Source: Hyaloperonospora brassicae
Lineage: Eukaryota; Oomycota; Peronosporomycetes; Peronosporales; Peronosporaceae
DNA length: 64,000 bases
Direction: 5' to 3'
Assembly: GCA_947650285.1 (NCBI GenBank)
Contig: CANTFL010000375.1
Coordinates: forward strand, 62,001 to 126,000
Both the position numbers and the translations under genes were made by a program. The notes under the pieces were generated by a model. That model ran no database searches and was not told the origin of the DNA. It was given only the letters and a program-made list of their open reading frames with translations. This document shows, one piece after another, positions 9,644 through 20,200 of the stretch (position 1 is its first letter; each line of letters opens with the position of its first letter).

Positions 9644-12600
9644 TCAGCGTCATCCTTGAGCATTTTACATATTTGGATGCTCGGATTTGATCTCGATGAA
9701 ACGTATGATGGTGAGTTTAGTTAAGCCTTAAGGCAGGCAACCCATCCAACCTCGTGATCATTTGACCCGGTCCTGAGCAAAATTGTTCGTCAGTCATGGA
9801 TAAGGCTGACCTCGAAGACACAAAGATTGCACTTAATGCCCGTAGTGGATTCGCAATTCCTCAAGATCCGATGAGTCCCTTCTACCCCTTGGTTAAAAAT
9901 ATTTAGGACGTGGTGTGTAAGGACCTACCTTCCAATTTACCTCCCGATTAAGGTGTCTGTCATGATATTGACCTAGTTCCTGGAACCAAATATTGCGATA
10001 CACCGTACAGTGGCCCTTACCGAAGGAACAGTGTCACGTCATTGAATACATTTCGCGTTCTAAGCACGCGGCATAGATGGTAAGGGAGAGTGAGTCCCCC
10101 ATTATATGGGCACATTATGTGTTAAGAAGACAGATGGCGAGTGGCGCATTGTTCACGCTTATAACAGGCTAAATGCAGCCACCATACCGACTTAAACACT
10201 TGTTTTTCGATAGGATGTGCTCCGAATTGCCATGGTAGGATGTATCAGGCTCATTGAAATAGAACTTTTCGATGGTTATTACCAATAAATCATGCGATCC
10301 AGTAATATACCGCTGACTGCGGTCAGCACTCCAATCGGTATGCTTTGGGCGTGGCTTGTAATGCATCAAGGGCTATCTCATGCTCCGGCTACATTCGAGC
10401 GTCTCGTAACGTAATTCTTCATTCCTCATCAAAGCTATGCACGGACTTACTTTGATGGCATTTTATCCATATCCGTTCATCAAACGTTCGTTCCGACGTG
10501 GACGATCATATTGATCATTTAGGATCCGTTCTTCAGCGCATGCGCACAAATAAGCTCTATGCAAACTCAGCTAAATATCGTTTTGGCGCTAAATAATTCA
10601 AGTTTCTTGGAGCTTCATGGGGAAGAAAAGCATGCGTGCAGATCCCGATACGGTTAAAGTCATATTTGAATGGCCAGTTCATAAGGACCAAAAGGACTAC
10701 GTAAGTGTCTCGGCCTCTCCAACGACTTACACAAGTACAGTGCGAAATATACAGACATGACTCGGCCGCCATCCAAACTCCTTTAGAAGGAAATGGAAAG
10801 GTGCTGGACTAGCACACAAAATGATGCTTTGAAGCTTCTAAGAAAAGTCTTCATCAGGCCCCGGCCTTGGATCTAACATTGTCACGCGGCCCTTTAGTGT
10901 CGTCTGGGGAGATTCTGATTTTGCCATTGGTGTGCGTTATGCAAAATGACACGGATGGTCACGAGTGTGTTGTCGGGTATGAAAATCACCATCTCAATCT
11001 TCAAAGAATAATATCCAGCTTAGGATAAAGAGATACTTGCAATGAAGTACGCTCCTGTCAAATTGAGAGCCCGTCTGCTTAACTCCAAGCCTTTTGCGAT
11101 CTATATCGATCATGCTTCATTACGCATTGCGACCCAGTTGCTTCGTCTCTCTCAGAGAATGGATCGTTGGCTTTCGTTTATTGCCGAGTACAAGCTCGAG
11201 GTAAAATACAATCCGGGCAAGCCAAACTTGCGGGTCGATGTGTTATCGCGCGGTCCTGATGATGAGCTTGCTCATCTAACAACTCTGCCGTCGTCCATAT
11301 CCGACTTTGTTTGTACAACATTTGCCCGTGATGATTACTGTGTAGCTCTGATACGTGCGCTTGGGACTGAGAAGTTACCAACTCAGACATATAATTGTCA
11401 GCACGCTTACGTGCAAGACTGCATCGATTCCATCGATGGAGGTCTATTGTGCTACCGAACGGATGTCGAAGATCCGACTCGTAGCGTGGTTCCACAACAT
11501 GAAGAATAAAAGTATCTTATCCTTGTTGAGGCGCATACTTCTGCGTTGAGCGGTCATCTTGGTCGAGATAAGACCGATAGTTCTGTGAGCCAATATTATT
11601 GGTGGTCCAAACAATACAAACGGTAAAGCGCGTATGTGCTACCGTGCGAAACGAGTTAGCTGGTCAAAACGTCATATCATTCGGCTGCGCCGCTCACCAG
11701 TTTAACAATACCCTCGGGGAGTTGGTAATCTATTAGAATGGATTTTGTTCTTGACCTAATAAATGATTCGGAAGGCGAGACCGCCATTGTGGTCTTTGTT
11801 TATCAGATGAGCAAGAGGTATAATTTGACAGCTGTACTTCACACCATCGATGACGAAGATATAGCAAAGCTGTGTATCGATCGTGCGTTTCGTCAGCGTG
11901 GTTTGCCTGTGCCAAAATCTTAGATATGGATCCTTTTTTCAAATAGAACTTTTTCAGGTTGTATGGTCCATGTTGAGCATTTGGTTTAACATGCCCACAG
12001 ATGGTCATTCGCAGACGGATGAAAACACCGGTCGATTAAAGCGCGTCACCGGTCATGCCTTACGCAGTATATGCGCTGATACGCCGAAGATAAAATCTTC
12101 ATGCTCTCTTTCATCGAGTTTGTGTTATCGACCGCTGTTCATGCCTCAACTAGCGTTTATGCGTTCCAAGTATACGGCCTCACACACCCTCGATTTACCT
12201 TAGCGCTACCACTAACGTAGTTCAGGGGTTGGTCGGAGGGGGGGGTATATGTCCGATCGAGTTGCTGATATTAGCCCTATCATTCAAAAAATTGCAAGTA
12301 ATTTTTTAGCGAAGCGATTCAATGTCACACAAAATGTGAGAATACAATGGCTGAAAGTAAAGACAAACAGAAAGAAAAAGCTGATGCTAAAATCAGAGGT
12401 CGTATTGAGAGTTTTGCGGTCGGAGACCAAATGTTACTCACTGATTGACATACCCACCTACAAATGTAGTGTCTGCTGTCTTGCGCTGTTTGCGTCCACT
12501 CCTCATCGGGCCGTTCACGGACGTGGCGAGGAAGGGTATTTCTTACACTCTTAACCTTCCGCGCAAGTTACGCACACACCCTGTGTTTTACGTAAGCTTA

Positions 12601-13000
12601 CTTAGGCGTATCGGAAACCTCTACCTCGTGCACCTCGATAATCTTGCGCCGACGAAGGCGGATTTTCCACGTATCGATGCAATCGTATAAATCCATCCGG
12701 ATACCCCTCCAAGCGAGGTTGACCCTGCTCCAGGGCTCGTACACTGTGCCCAATTGGTCGCAAGTGTTCTACACTATCGCGAAGACGTTGAAACTCGTAC
12801 GTCAAATCGTCACCCGCTTAATGTGGACCATCATGGAATGTACCCAACGTGTCGGTCCCTACCTGTACTGCTCGATGAGCAAGGAAACCGTCTGTTCCAT
12901 GTAGAGATACTTCTCAAGCGACGCCGTCGTAACTAGTTGAAGTGGCGAGGGTACCCTGATTGTGAGAACTTGTGAAAGTTTGATGTTCCGCTGCGTGGAG
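9644..13000 (+). pseudogene. pol relic (RT, RNase H, integrase, chromodomain) of the decayed Gypsy element
   Basis: Order and motifs follow the intact pol: YDGEFS near 9705, LEDTK..LNARSG near 9810-9850, DIDLVPGTKYC near 9965, RT fragments to about 10750, RNase H pieces including ALVKLRARLLNSKPF-like sequence and DHASLRIATQ near 11050-11130, integrase pieces near 11740-12010, the HPVFYVSLLRR motif near 12580, and LLDEQGNRLFHVE with KWRGYPD of a chromodomain near 12865-12955. Many stops and frameshifts break it; the longest open piece is 155 codons (11042-11509). Confidence 0.88.
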
Positions 13001-13384
13001 ATTGCCCCTAAGCCGTTGGCCTTTTTTAGTGCCGCGCCCAGGGTCCACTAGCGACAAATAACGCTTGTCACTGGCTGGTGCGGGCTCAGATTGCTATGTT
13101 GGCTAGGTATGTCTATTTCTCCTGGCTGCTACAGCCGACGCACTTGTGCTAAAGGAGTGTTGGTGGTTGTATATAGGAAATTGGTACACCGAAAGAATAC
13201 GTCATATGTTTAGCTTCATACCGAACTTTATGCGTTCAACGAACCGTGGCCAAATTATCGCTAGCTTCATAGCCTTTAAACTGTGCACGCGACGCGCGTA
13301 CGAATACAGAAGGTTCGAACAAATTCGTTGTCAATTTTCAATTCTTATGAACATAAAATGCTGAAAATGATATTGATGAGGGTA

Positions 13385-13690
13385 CTGGTGCACCACGTGC
13401 ACGGTTATACAGCCGGACCAGGTATTCATCCATTGGCACAATCAGTTGCGTCAGATACTGCTCACGTAGAGCTTGGAGGCTACGTGAGCGGCATCTATAA
13501 CAAACAATTGTATATCTCTCTGGCTTCGTTTATTCGGGTTTGGTAATCCCCTTGACCAGAGATTCGCTTGAAAATTCGTGGAATCTTTCGTCAATGCTAG
13601 GATACTATAGACATACCCTTGTCTATCCCGAGCAGATGCGTTAGCTTTCGACCGCACAAGAGCACTCTCATCCGCCCATATATCGTGTTT
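13385..13690 (-). pseudogene. Relic of the antisense accessory ORF of the Gypsy family
   Basis: On the minus strand, just after the chromodomain relic, two conserved blocks match the antisense ORF of the intact element at 15801-16475. The first reads ESALVRS...ARDRQGYVYS against ERALRRT...IRNRSGYVFS. The second, in another frame, reads ALREQYL...EYLVRLYNRARGAPV against ALNERYL...QYLAHLESLSRGVSV. Block spacing and distance from the chromodomain (about 0.6-0.7 kb) agree in both elements. A frameshift separates the blocks, so it is a relic, but it shows the ORF is an ancestral part of the family. Confidence 0.7.
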
Positions 13691-14599
13691 TTGGTTATGC
13701 CTGTTCCTGATTGCGTTGAGCTTATGGCCTTAAATGTTAATTATCGCTCTTGGCGCACCAGCAGCACCTACTTCGGAAGGTTTGGGTGGCTAGGTGGGTC
13801 CATCCCCCTGCATTGAAGTGTTTGGGGACGATTTGTCACTATGAACATTTGTGACACTCTAAGAGTCGACAGCCTCATTGAGGATACTTCTCAGAGTCTG
13901 TGACTTGTAATCTGATGACGCCATGCTAGTGTGACAATGAGAGCAACCGTGAAAGTACCCGTTTTTCCACAGCGAAATAACTTGAGAAGGGTAGAGACGA
14001 GTGCTGATCCGTGGAATAAACAGTCTGGAAGAGGAGGGAATAATTGGGGTATACTGTGGTTGTAAAAACACCAGTAATAGTACGTGAACCATGTGATGTA
14101 CCACTCATTTACATTAGTGTCGTCGTAGTTACCAACGATACAATGAAGTTTTGAATCTAGTAAACGGTATTTCCCTCCCCCATGTAGTATATTTATGATG
14201 CGTATCGTGTTTAAAATTCAATGATCATGTCGCATTCTGATCTCGACAAGACACGTTTCTTACTAGGTCGTCTTTGATCAGAAGATCTGAAAGTCTGACG
14301 AATCCACCTACTATTTCGCAGTTTCTGCTGTTGAATCTCTGAATCGTAGAAGTACCTTAAACCGGGACTCGAAGCTCAGTGGGCAATTATGCTCATAAAC
14401 TCATATTTTTAAAACAAAGTAGTTCGTTGAGCCAAAAGCCATATTTTAGCATAGGAGCTGTTGCAACTCAAATGCATTATTACCCATAATGCTTCGATCG
14501 CTTTCGGACTCAGCCGAAAGAGAATATAGACGGAACGAGGAAACCGACAGCACGGAATACAAAGTTTGAGAATATAAACCTGTCATTAAACAACGGCAG
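13691..14599. other. No recognisable gene; expected site of the lost 3' LTR
   Basis: The stretch holds only short chance frames. By comparison with the intact element the 3' LTR of the decayed Gypsy copy should lie here, but I could not align it. Confidence 0.5.
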
Positions 14600-14995
14600 T
14601 GTAACGGGGCACACCCTTGCGTGAACTTAACGCAAGGGTTTTCGGTGCGCCCGACAGACGTACACGAGGCAAACGAGGAAGCGTAGGTAAGGTAAAAGTG
14701 GAACTGTTATATTAATATAATTAAGTCTTTTAACCACTGTCTCTCTGTTTGACTTAACTTAATAATACTAATCTAACTGAGTGTATGGTGACGTCTCGTC
14801 ACCACTCATTGCGCGCGTCTTGCGGCGATTGGTGGGTTGATATCATCAAGATATCAACCAATGAACAGACTCTTTGGTAGACTCCACCAATATCACCACT
14901 ATTGGCGATATTGTTAAAAGAATATTCAACATAATATTCTTTATTGTCATTATCTCTCAAATGACAATTTCCATGTAACGGGCTGCCCCGTGACA
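14600..14995 (+). mobile_element. Solo LTR-like element A', TSD GGCAG
   Basis: This is a second copy of the 3161-3553 unit, 396 bp, in the same orientation. It is flanked by GGCAG on both sides (14595-14599 and 14996-15000). It has the same TGTAACGGGGCA start; its end reads TGCCCCGTGACA, one change from a perfect terminal inverted repeat. It differs from A at scattered sites, some of them paired changes within palindromes. Its own target duplication shows that A and A' are independent insertions, not the two LTRs of one element. Confidence 0.87.
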
Positions 14996-15216
14996 GGCAG
15001 AGTATATACTTTCCAGATTAAGACGTCTGCAGCAACGAAGGTCTAGTCCTCAACAGCGATGTCTGATACGTAGCAGCCCATCTACCTGTCGTCCTTGCAA
15101 CCCATATCAAAATATACAAATGTGTCGAAAGCTCATAATCAAAACGAGAGTCCAAAGGCCAACAACGAATACAAACGACAAAGATGTGAACGGACAACGG
15201 ACCCTTGCAGCATGCA
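14996..15216. other. Short spacer between two insertions
   Basis: No gene or repeat is recognised. Its last five bases, ATGCA (15212-15216), are the left copy of the target duplication of the 7.2-kb Gypsy element. Confidence 0.6.
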
Positions 15217-15692
15217 TGTAGCGGAGCTACACAGCTCCTTAAGTCAGAGGAAGACTTAACGCTCTTACGAGCAACTTTGGTTCTACGAACCCGACTCAGA
15301 GAGTCAACAAGCTCAGAGAGCTTACGGTCCCCGTTCCTAAGGGACCAAACGATTCAAATAATCACAGCACAGAGTTCTCAGGAGTAGCTACCTTCACAGG
15401 TATTGCTAGCTCCTATCGATCAAAGACGCCTCGTAAGGAACGTGTCTCTTACTGATCAAAAGGGGAACTGAATTTTTATTTCTTTGATTAACCTAAAAGA
15501 ACACCTTAGAACAACGTATTTAACCTGCCCTAAATAACCTCTTAAAAGATCTCGCAATCAATTGATGACATACATCAGTCTTCAACAATTGATACACTCA
15601 CTGTGTTCTAAAATTACTTTATAGGGTAACCCCTCTCTCTTGTGTGCACCACACCTATCGTCGACTACCAGCCGACGTGTAACCCCGTTACA
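15217..15692 (-). repeat. 3' LTR of the Gypsy element
   Basis: On the plus strand it starts TGTAGCGGAGC and ends ACCCCGTTACA. It matches 21981-22456 along its full 476 bp apart from about six single-base differences. Relative to the plus-strand accessory ORF at 15801, this LTR lies immediately upstream, in the same relation that the 5' LTR has to gag. Confidence 0.96.
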
Positions 15693-15703
15693 CCCTCCCC
15701 CAC
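15693..15703 (-). promoter_or_regulatory. Polypurine tract (plus-strand primer site)
   Basis: On the minus strand the bases abutting the 3' LTR read GTGGGGGAGGG, followed directly by the LTR start TGTAACGGGG. A purine run in exactly this place primes second-strand synthesis in LTR retrotransposons. Confidence 0.88.
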
Positions 15704-15800
15704 CAGACTGACGTTACCACCAAACGTCAATCGGCTTCTTTCCTCGAAGAGGTCGGTGTGTGTGTGTGCTTAACCTCGCGGTTGCTAAACACGAAACACC

Positions 15801-16475
15801 ATGGCTTTGCCACCTAATGAGTCTCGGACTCTTTCCTCTTACCTCGACTTCGATGAGGATGTGGACTATGGTAGTGATACCAGTGTCCATGGAGATGACG
15901 GGATATCATCCCACTCCGCTGTACCTGAGGCTCGTCCTCTTACAGCATCGAATCCGTTCGTTAAGCGTGGTGATATCACCGCGCCAGTGGCGCAGCATCA
16001 TACCACAGATGCAGATGAGAACATCATCACGAACCCGCTCGACGAGCAACAGCAGCTGATCCGTCAGCGTGAGGAGCGTGCTCTACGTCGCACTCATACC
16101 CAAGCGGTTATTCGAAACCGGAGTGGTTACGTGTTCTCAACACCAGACGTGGAGCAACGCCTCCGTCAAACGGAAGGCCGTAGCCTTTCAACATGGGCCA
16201 TTGGCCCCGAGGCTACGTCGCCAGAAGATATCGCCTTTCGCAAGGCTCTAAATGAGAGGTATCTCGAACCAGCCTTTACCACGCAAGGTCAGTACCTTGC
16301 ACACCTTGAGAGTCTTTCTCGTGGTGTTTCGGTTCGACCGATAAAGGGCGTGCCCATATTGTTGTTCGCTGGCGAACTGCCCGAGGAGGAGGACAATGAG
16401 TTCATCCGTTGGGTGTACCGCAAGCGGCATCTTAGGCAGTGTGCCAACGCTTCGGGCCAGCGCCGATGTGGCTGA
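15801..16475 (+). CDS. Antisense accessory ORF of the Gypsy element, N-terminal part
   Basis: This 224-codon frame lies between pol and the 3' LTR on the strand opposite to gag-pol. The ATG sits in a good initiation context (ACACCATGG), 109 bases inside the LTR edge. The product starts acidic (SYLDFDEDVDYGSD), has a Q/R/E-rich stretch near residues 75-95, and a compact block (RNRSGYVFS ... ALNERYL ... YLAHLESLSRG) that is also found in the decayed element at 13385-13690. Only its last 50 or so codons meet the tail of pol. The stop at 16473-16475 follows a probable frameshift, because a coding-like frame continues from 16396. I do not recognise the family. Extra antisense ORFs in this position are known in some plant Gypsy elements; function here is unknown. 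Confidence 0.7.
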   Translation: MALPPNESRTLSSYLDFDEDVDYGSDTSVHGDDGISSHSAVPEARPLTASNPFVKRGDITAPVAQHHTTDADENIITNPLDEQQQLIRQREERALRRTHTQAVIRNRSGYVFSTPDVEQRLRQTEGRSLSTWAIGPEATSPEDIAFRKALNERYLEPAFTTQGQYLAHLESLSRGVSVRPIKGVPILLFAGELPEEEDNEFIRWVYRKRHLRQCANASGQRRCG

Positions 16476-17103
16476 CGTTCGTCTGGAACGGAAGCTCCGG
16501 TTCGAGTATGCCAAGCTTAAGGCCAGAGGCCAGTTGCGTACACGTACGCGTTATGCTCCGGATACAATGGTAGCCACGGGTCACGACCCTAAGGTGCGGA
16601 GCAACACGCCACCTCCCACCACTATTGGTGAGAAGCGTTCTCGCTCGCAAGGCGACCCTGGCCACGATGTTCAAAAACATCCACGGCGTAAGGGCAGTCC
16701 TGCCGAAGGGGTATCTCATACTCCCACGAGTTCTCTGACTCCGGGTACCCTCGACACTTCACCAGATACTAGTATTGGCCACGACGACGACGTCGCTGAA
16801 GGATTTTCTCCACATGAAACTGGTGGTTCCCTTGCTCATCGAGCAGCGTCGGTGGCGGTCGGGGTACCGAAGGAGGAGCATGAGAAGATGCTCCGTGAGC
16901 TGAGTGGTCCCCGAGAGACATTGGGTAAGACCCAGAATGAACTCGGCGCGATGCAAGCCCGTGTTCAGGCGTTGGAGTTGGCCTTAGCCCGTGTGGATGG
17001 TCAGCTTGACCTCCTGGTTCGGATGCAACAGTCGACGTCAAGGCCTTATTTCCAGGCGCAAGCGCCTCCGAGTTCACATGGGACGGGTCCCGATACGGCT
17101 TAA
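16396..17103 (+). CDS. Antisense accessory ORF, C-terminal part (+1 frame)
   Basis: This 235-codon frame overlaps the end of the preceding one and probably continues it after a one-base frame change between about 16400 and 16470. The ATG at 16396 is likely internal. The product has a basic region (LERKLRFEYAKLKARGQ), a Pro/Thr/Ser-rich middle and a C-terminal heptad-like stretch (EEHEKMLREL ... MQARVQALELALARVDGQL), consistent with a coiled coil. It lies antisense to the variable linker and chromodomain part of pol (16622-17254), so part of it could be a shadow. The coiled-coil pattern and lack of stops argue for a real product, but less strongly than for the upstream part. Confidence 0.45.
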   Translation: MSSSVGCTASGILGSVPTLRASADVADVRLERKLRFEYAKLKARGQLRTRTRYAPDTMVATGHDPKVRSNTPPPTTIGEKRSRSQGDPGHDVQKHPRRKGSPAEGVSHTPTSSLTPGTLDTSPDTSIGHDDDVAEGFSPHETGGSLAHRAASVAVGVPKEEHEKMLRELSGPRETLGKTQNELGAMQARVQALELALARVDGQLDLLVRMQQSTSRPYFQAQAPPSSHGTGPDTA

Positions 17104-17254
17104 GCAAGCCAACGTAGAACACTGGGTGCGTGCGCAGTGTGCGCGGAAGGTTGAGCGTGTACGCCACTCCCTTCTTAGCGATGACCGTGAACGGCCCAAT
17201 GAAGCGCGGACGCAACTTTGTCTTGAAGAAAGCAGAGACTACATTTGTAGGTAG
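16622..17254 (-). pseudogene. pol C-terminus: integrase tail and chromodomain, shifted and interrupted
   Basis: After the main pol frame is lost at a run of seven A (T at 17255-17261 on the plus strand), the next frame gives KLPTNVVSAF, RFIGPFTVIAKKG, THPVFYVGLLKPY, then a variable Pro/His-rich linker and LLDEQGNHQFHVEKILQRRR, the start of a chromodomain. An in-frame TAG at 16769-16771 interrupts it. Translation beyond the stop gives YLVKCRGYPESENSWEYE, the rest of a chromodomain with Cys where Trp is usual, ending at 16622. The domain targets integration to chromatin in related elements. Two lesions make it non-functional in this copy unless the homopolymer length is a sequencing error. Confidence 0.85.
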
Positions 17255-20200
17255 TTTTTTTAGCATTGAGTAGAACTTGGTCTCCGACCTTATAACGTTC
17301 AATACATCCTCTGCCAATAACATCAGCTTGCTCCTTTTGTCTATCTTGGCTATCAGCCAGTGCATCACGCACGTGTCGTAACACATTCAAGCGCGTTGCG
17401 AGAAACTCGCTTACCTGTTTATGAACAGTAGCAGGGCTGATATCTGCAAGCTGATCGGCCATCTCTCCCCCACAAAGCCCTGAACCACGCAGTGGTAGCG
17501 TTAACGGAACGCGAGGGTGTGTGAGACCGTTCACGTAGAACGGAGTAAAGCCTGTAGAGGCATGAACAGCGTTGTTCAACGCAAACTCAACAACAGGGAG
17601 CATCGAACTCCAACGTTTTGGTGTGTTAGCGCAAACACTGCGCAAGATGTCACCGATAACGCGGTTGACTCGCTCGGTTTGACCATCTGTCTGCGGATGA
17701 TCCGCCGTGGACATGTCCAAACGTGTGCCGAGCACCTTGAAGATGGACTTCCAAAACTTCCCAGTGAAGCGAGGGTCTCTATCAGAGACAATTGCCACAG
17801 GTAAGCCGTGTTGTCGAAACACTCGATCGATAAACAGCGTAGCTGTACCTTCACCATCAATGGTATCTGGCACAGCCGCCAAGTGAGCCATCTTGCTCAA
17901 ACGGTCAACAAAGACCACAATACCCGTATTGCCTTGCCCATCTTTCGGCAGACCGAACATGAAATCCATGCTGATGGACTCCCAGCACCCAGAGGGTATA
18001 GGGAGACTAGCGAGCGGCGCAGCCGCATGAGCTGAGGGTTTCACCCGTTGACACGTTTCGCACGTACGCACATATGTGCTTACCCATTTGTAAAGTTTGG
18101 GCCACCAATAATATTGGCTCACGGCGCTATATGTCTTTTCTCGACCGAGATGACCGCTCACCGCAGTATCATGCGCCTCATAGAGGATGCGATACTTCAA
18201 CTCCTCATCATGAGGGACAACGATACGGGGAGTATCCTCCATATCTGTGCTATAGCATAACAGGCCTTGATCGATGGAATATCGATGTAGCCTCGCACGC
18301 AATCGTGCCGACAATTTAATGCCTGAGTCGCTTAACTCCTCGCTCCCCAGAGCACGTTGCAAAGCTACACAGTGTTCATCTTTGGCATATGCCGAACGAA
18401 TGAAGTCTGTGACCGATGATGACAGAGTCGTAACATGAGCAAGCTCATAGTCAGGCCTGCGTGACAACGCATCAGCCAGAGCATTCTGCTTGCCCGGCTT
18501 ATACTTCACCTCGAAGTTGTATTCCGCAAAGAATGAGAGCCAACGGGCCATTAGCTGAGAGAGATTTGGCGACTGGGTCGCAGTGCGTAATGACGCATGA
18601 TCTGTAAAGATCACAAAAGGCTTAGAGCCAAGCAGATGAACTCTGAACTTAACTAAAGCATACTTCATTGCAAGTAGCTCTTTGTCATGAACTGGATAGT
18701 CCTTTTCAGCTGCTTTCAACTGCCTGGACTCAAACGCAATGACGCGTTCCCGTCCATCATTATCTGTTTGTAACAGAGCACTGCCGATGGCAAAGTCAGA
18801 TGCGTCACAGACGACAATGAAAGTCCGATCAGGATCGGGCAAAGCCAAGATTGGCGCATGAAGAAGGCTCTCTTTTACAGCCGTAAAGGCTTCCTGCTCG
18901 GTGTTCGTCCAACACCATTTCACATCCTTTTTAAGGAGATTGAATAATGGTCGAGCCATGTCTGCATAGTTTGCACTATACTTGTGTAAGTAATTGGCAA
19001 GACCAAGCCACTTACGTAAGTCCTTCTGGTTCTGAGGAACCGGCCAATCGACTATGGCTTTTATCTTAGCGGGATCCGCTCTAAGACCACGCTTCCCGAT
19101 GAAGCACCCCAAAAAGGGAATCTCTTGTGCACCAAAGATGCACTTAGAGGCGTTGGCATACAACTTGTTTGTGCGCATGCACTCGAGCACTGCTCGTAAA
19201 TGGTCGATGTAATTATCCACATCAGACCGGCCGTTCATTGCACGACTATGGACAAAGATGTCATCAAAGTAGGTCTGTGCATAACCTCGGTGAGGCCGAA
19301 ACGGTTGCGTCACAAGACGATTGAACGTAGCTGGCGCGTTTGACAAGCCCTGTGGCATAACTAGCCACTCCCAGAGCATACCGCTCGGGGTACTCACCGC
19401 TGTTAGCGGAATATCTTTCTCACGCATGAGTAATTGGTAATAACCATCGACTAAATCGAGTGCACTGTACATCGTACATCCCACCATATTGTTCTGAAGA
19501 ACATCTTTCCGAGGAATTGGTGTCTGAGCCGGGATCGTGGCAGCATTAAGCTTATTGTAAGCATGAACAATGCGCCACTTTCCATTGGGCTTTCGAACAC
19601 AAAATGTGGGCGTGGAGTGAGAAAATTTGCTCTCACGAACCATGCCCGCTGCGTGCTTTGCACGAAAGAAGTCGTCAATGACGTCGCACTGTTCCTTCGG
19701 TAAAGGCCACTGCCGTGTTACGCAGTATTTAGTTCCAGGAACCAAGTCAATTTCATGACGTACACCTCTATCGGGAGGTAAGACGGACGGTGGGTTGTGA
19801 CACACCACGTCCTGAAACTCCTTTACCAAAGGATAGAACGGATCAAGAGGATCCTTAAGGATCGAAGATCCACTACGGGCATCCAATGCCGCCTTTGTGT
19901 CCTCAAGGACAGACTCGTCCAATAACGAGGATGAGCTCAACTCCATATCTGGTCGAATGACCACTAACTCGGATAATTCTCCTGCCTGTAAGACTTGGCT
20001 AAATTCGCCGTCAGACATTTCGTCTGGTTTAAAGAGAGTGTCCAAAGGTGGAAGAGTCTCAAGACTAATATTGCCATCGATCTGGCCAGTCAACCCATTG
20101 ACAAGTGTATATAGTGTATTATTACTATTATCACTTCGTGACTTCTTATACGTTGGGCGCTTCACAGTGGCCCCCTTACGCTGGAATTGTTTCCTCACAG

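Larger units (their letters stand above)
4547..13690 (+). mobile_element. Decayed Ty3/Gypsy retrotransposon with an inverted internal segment
   Basis: Remnants run colinearly with the younger Gypsy element at 15217-22456: 5' LTR relic (about 4547-4940), gag relic (5012-5890), protease and linker (7232-8375, in the wrong orientation), RT/RNase H/integrase/chromodomain relic (9644-13000) and an antisense ORF relic (13385-13690). It is riddled with stops and frameshifts. Two inverted 1.27-kb arms of unrelated DNA bracket the flipped protease segment. No 3' LTR could be recognised before element A' at 14600, so the right boundary is only the last recognisable homology. Confidence 0.85.

Noticed and set aside
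3161..14995. A and A' as the two LTRs of one 11.8-kb element
   Set aside because: Each has its own different target duplication (CAATA and GGCAG), and the decayed Gypsy element between them has its own, different 5' LTR relic at 4547.
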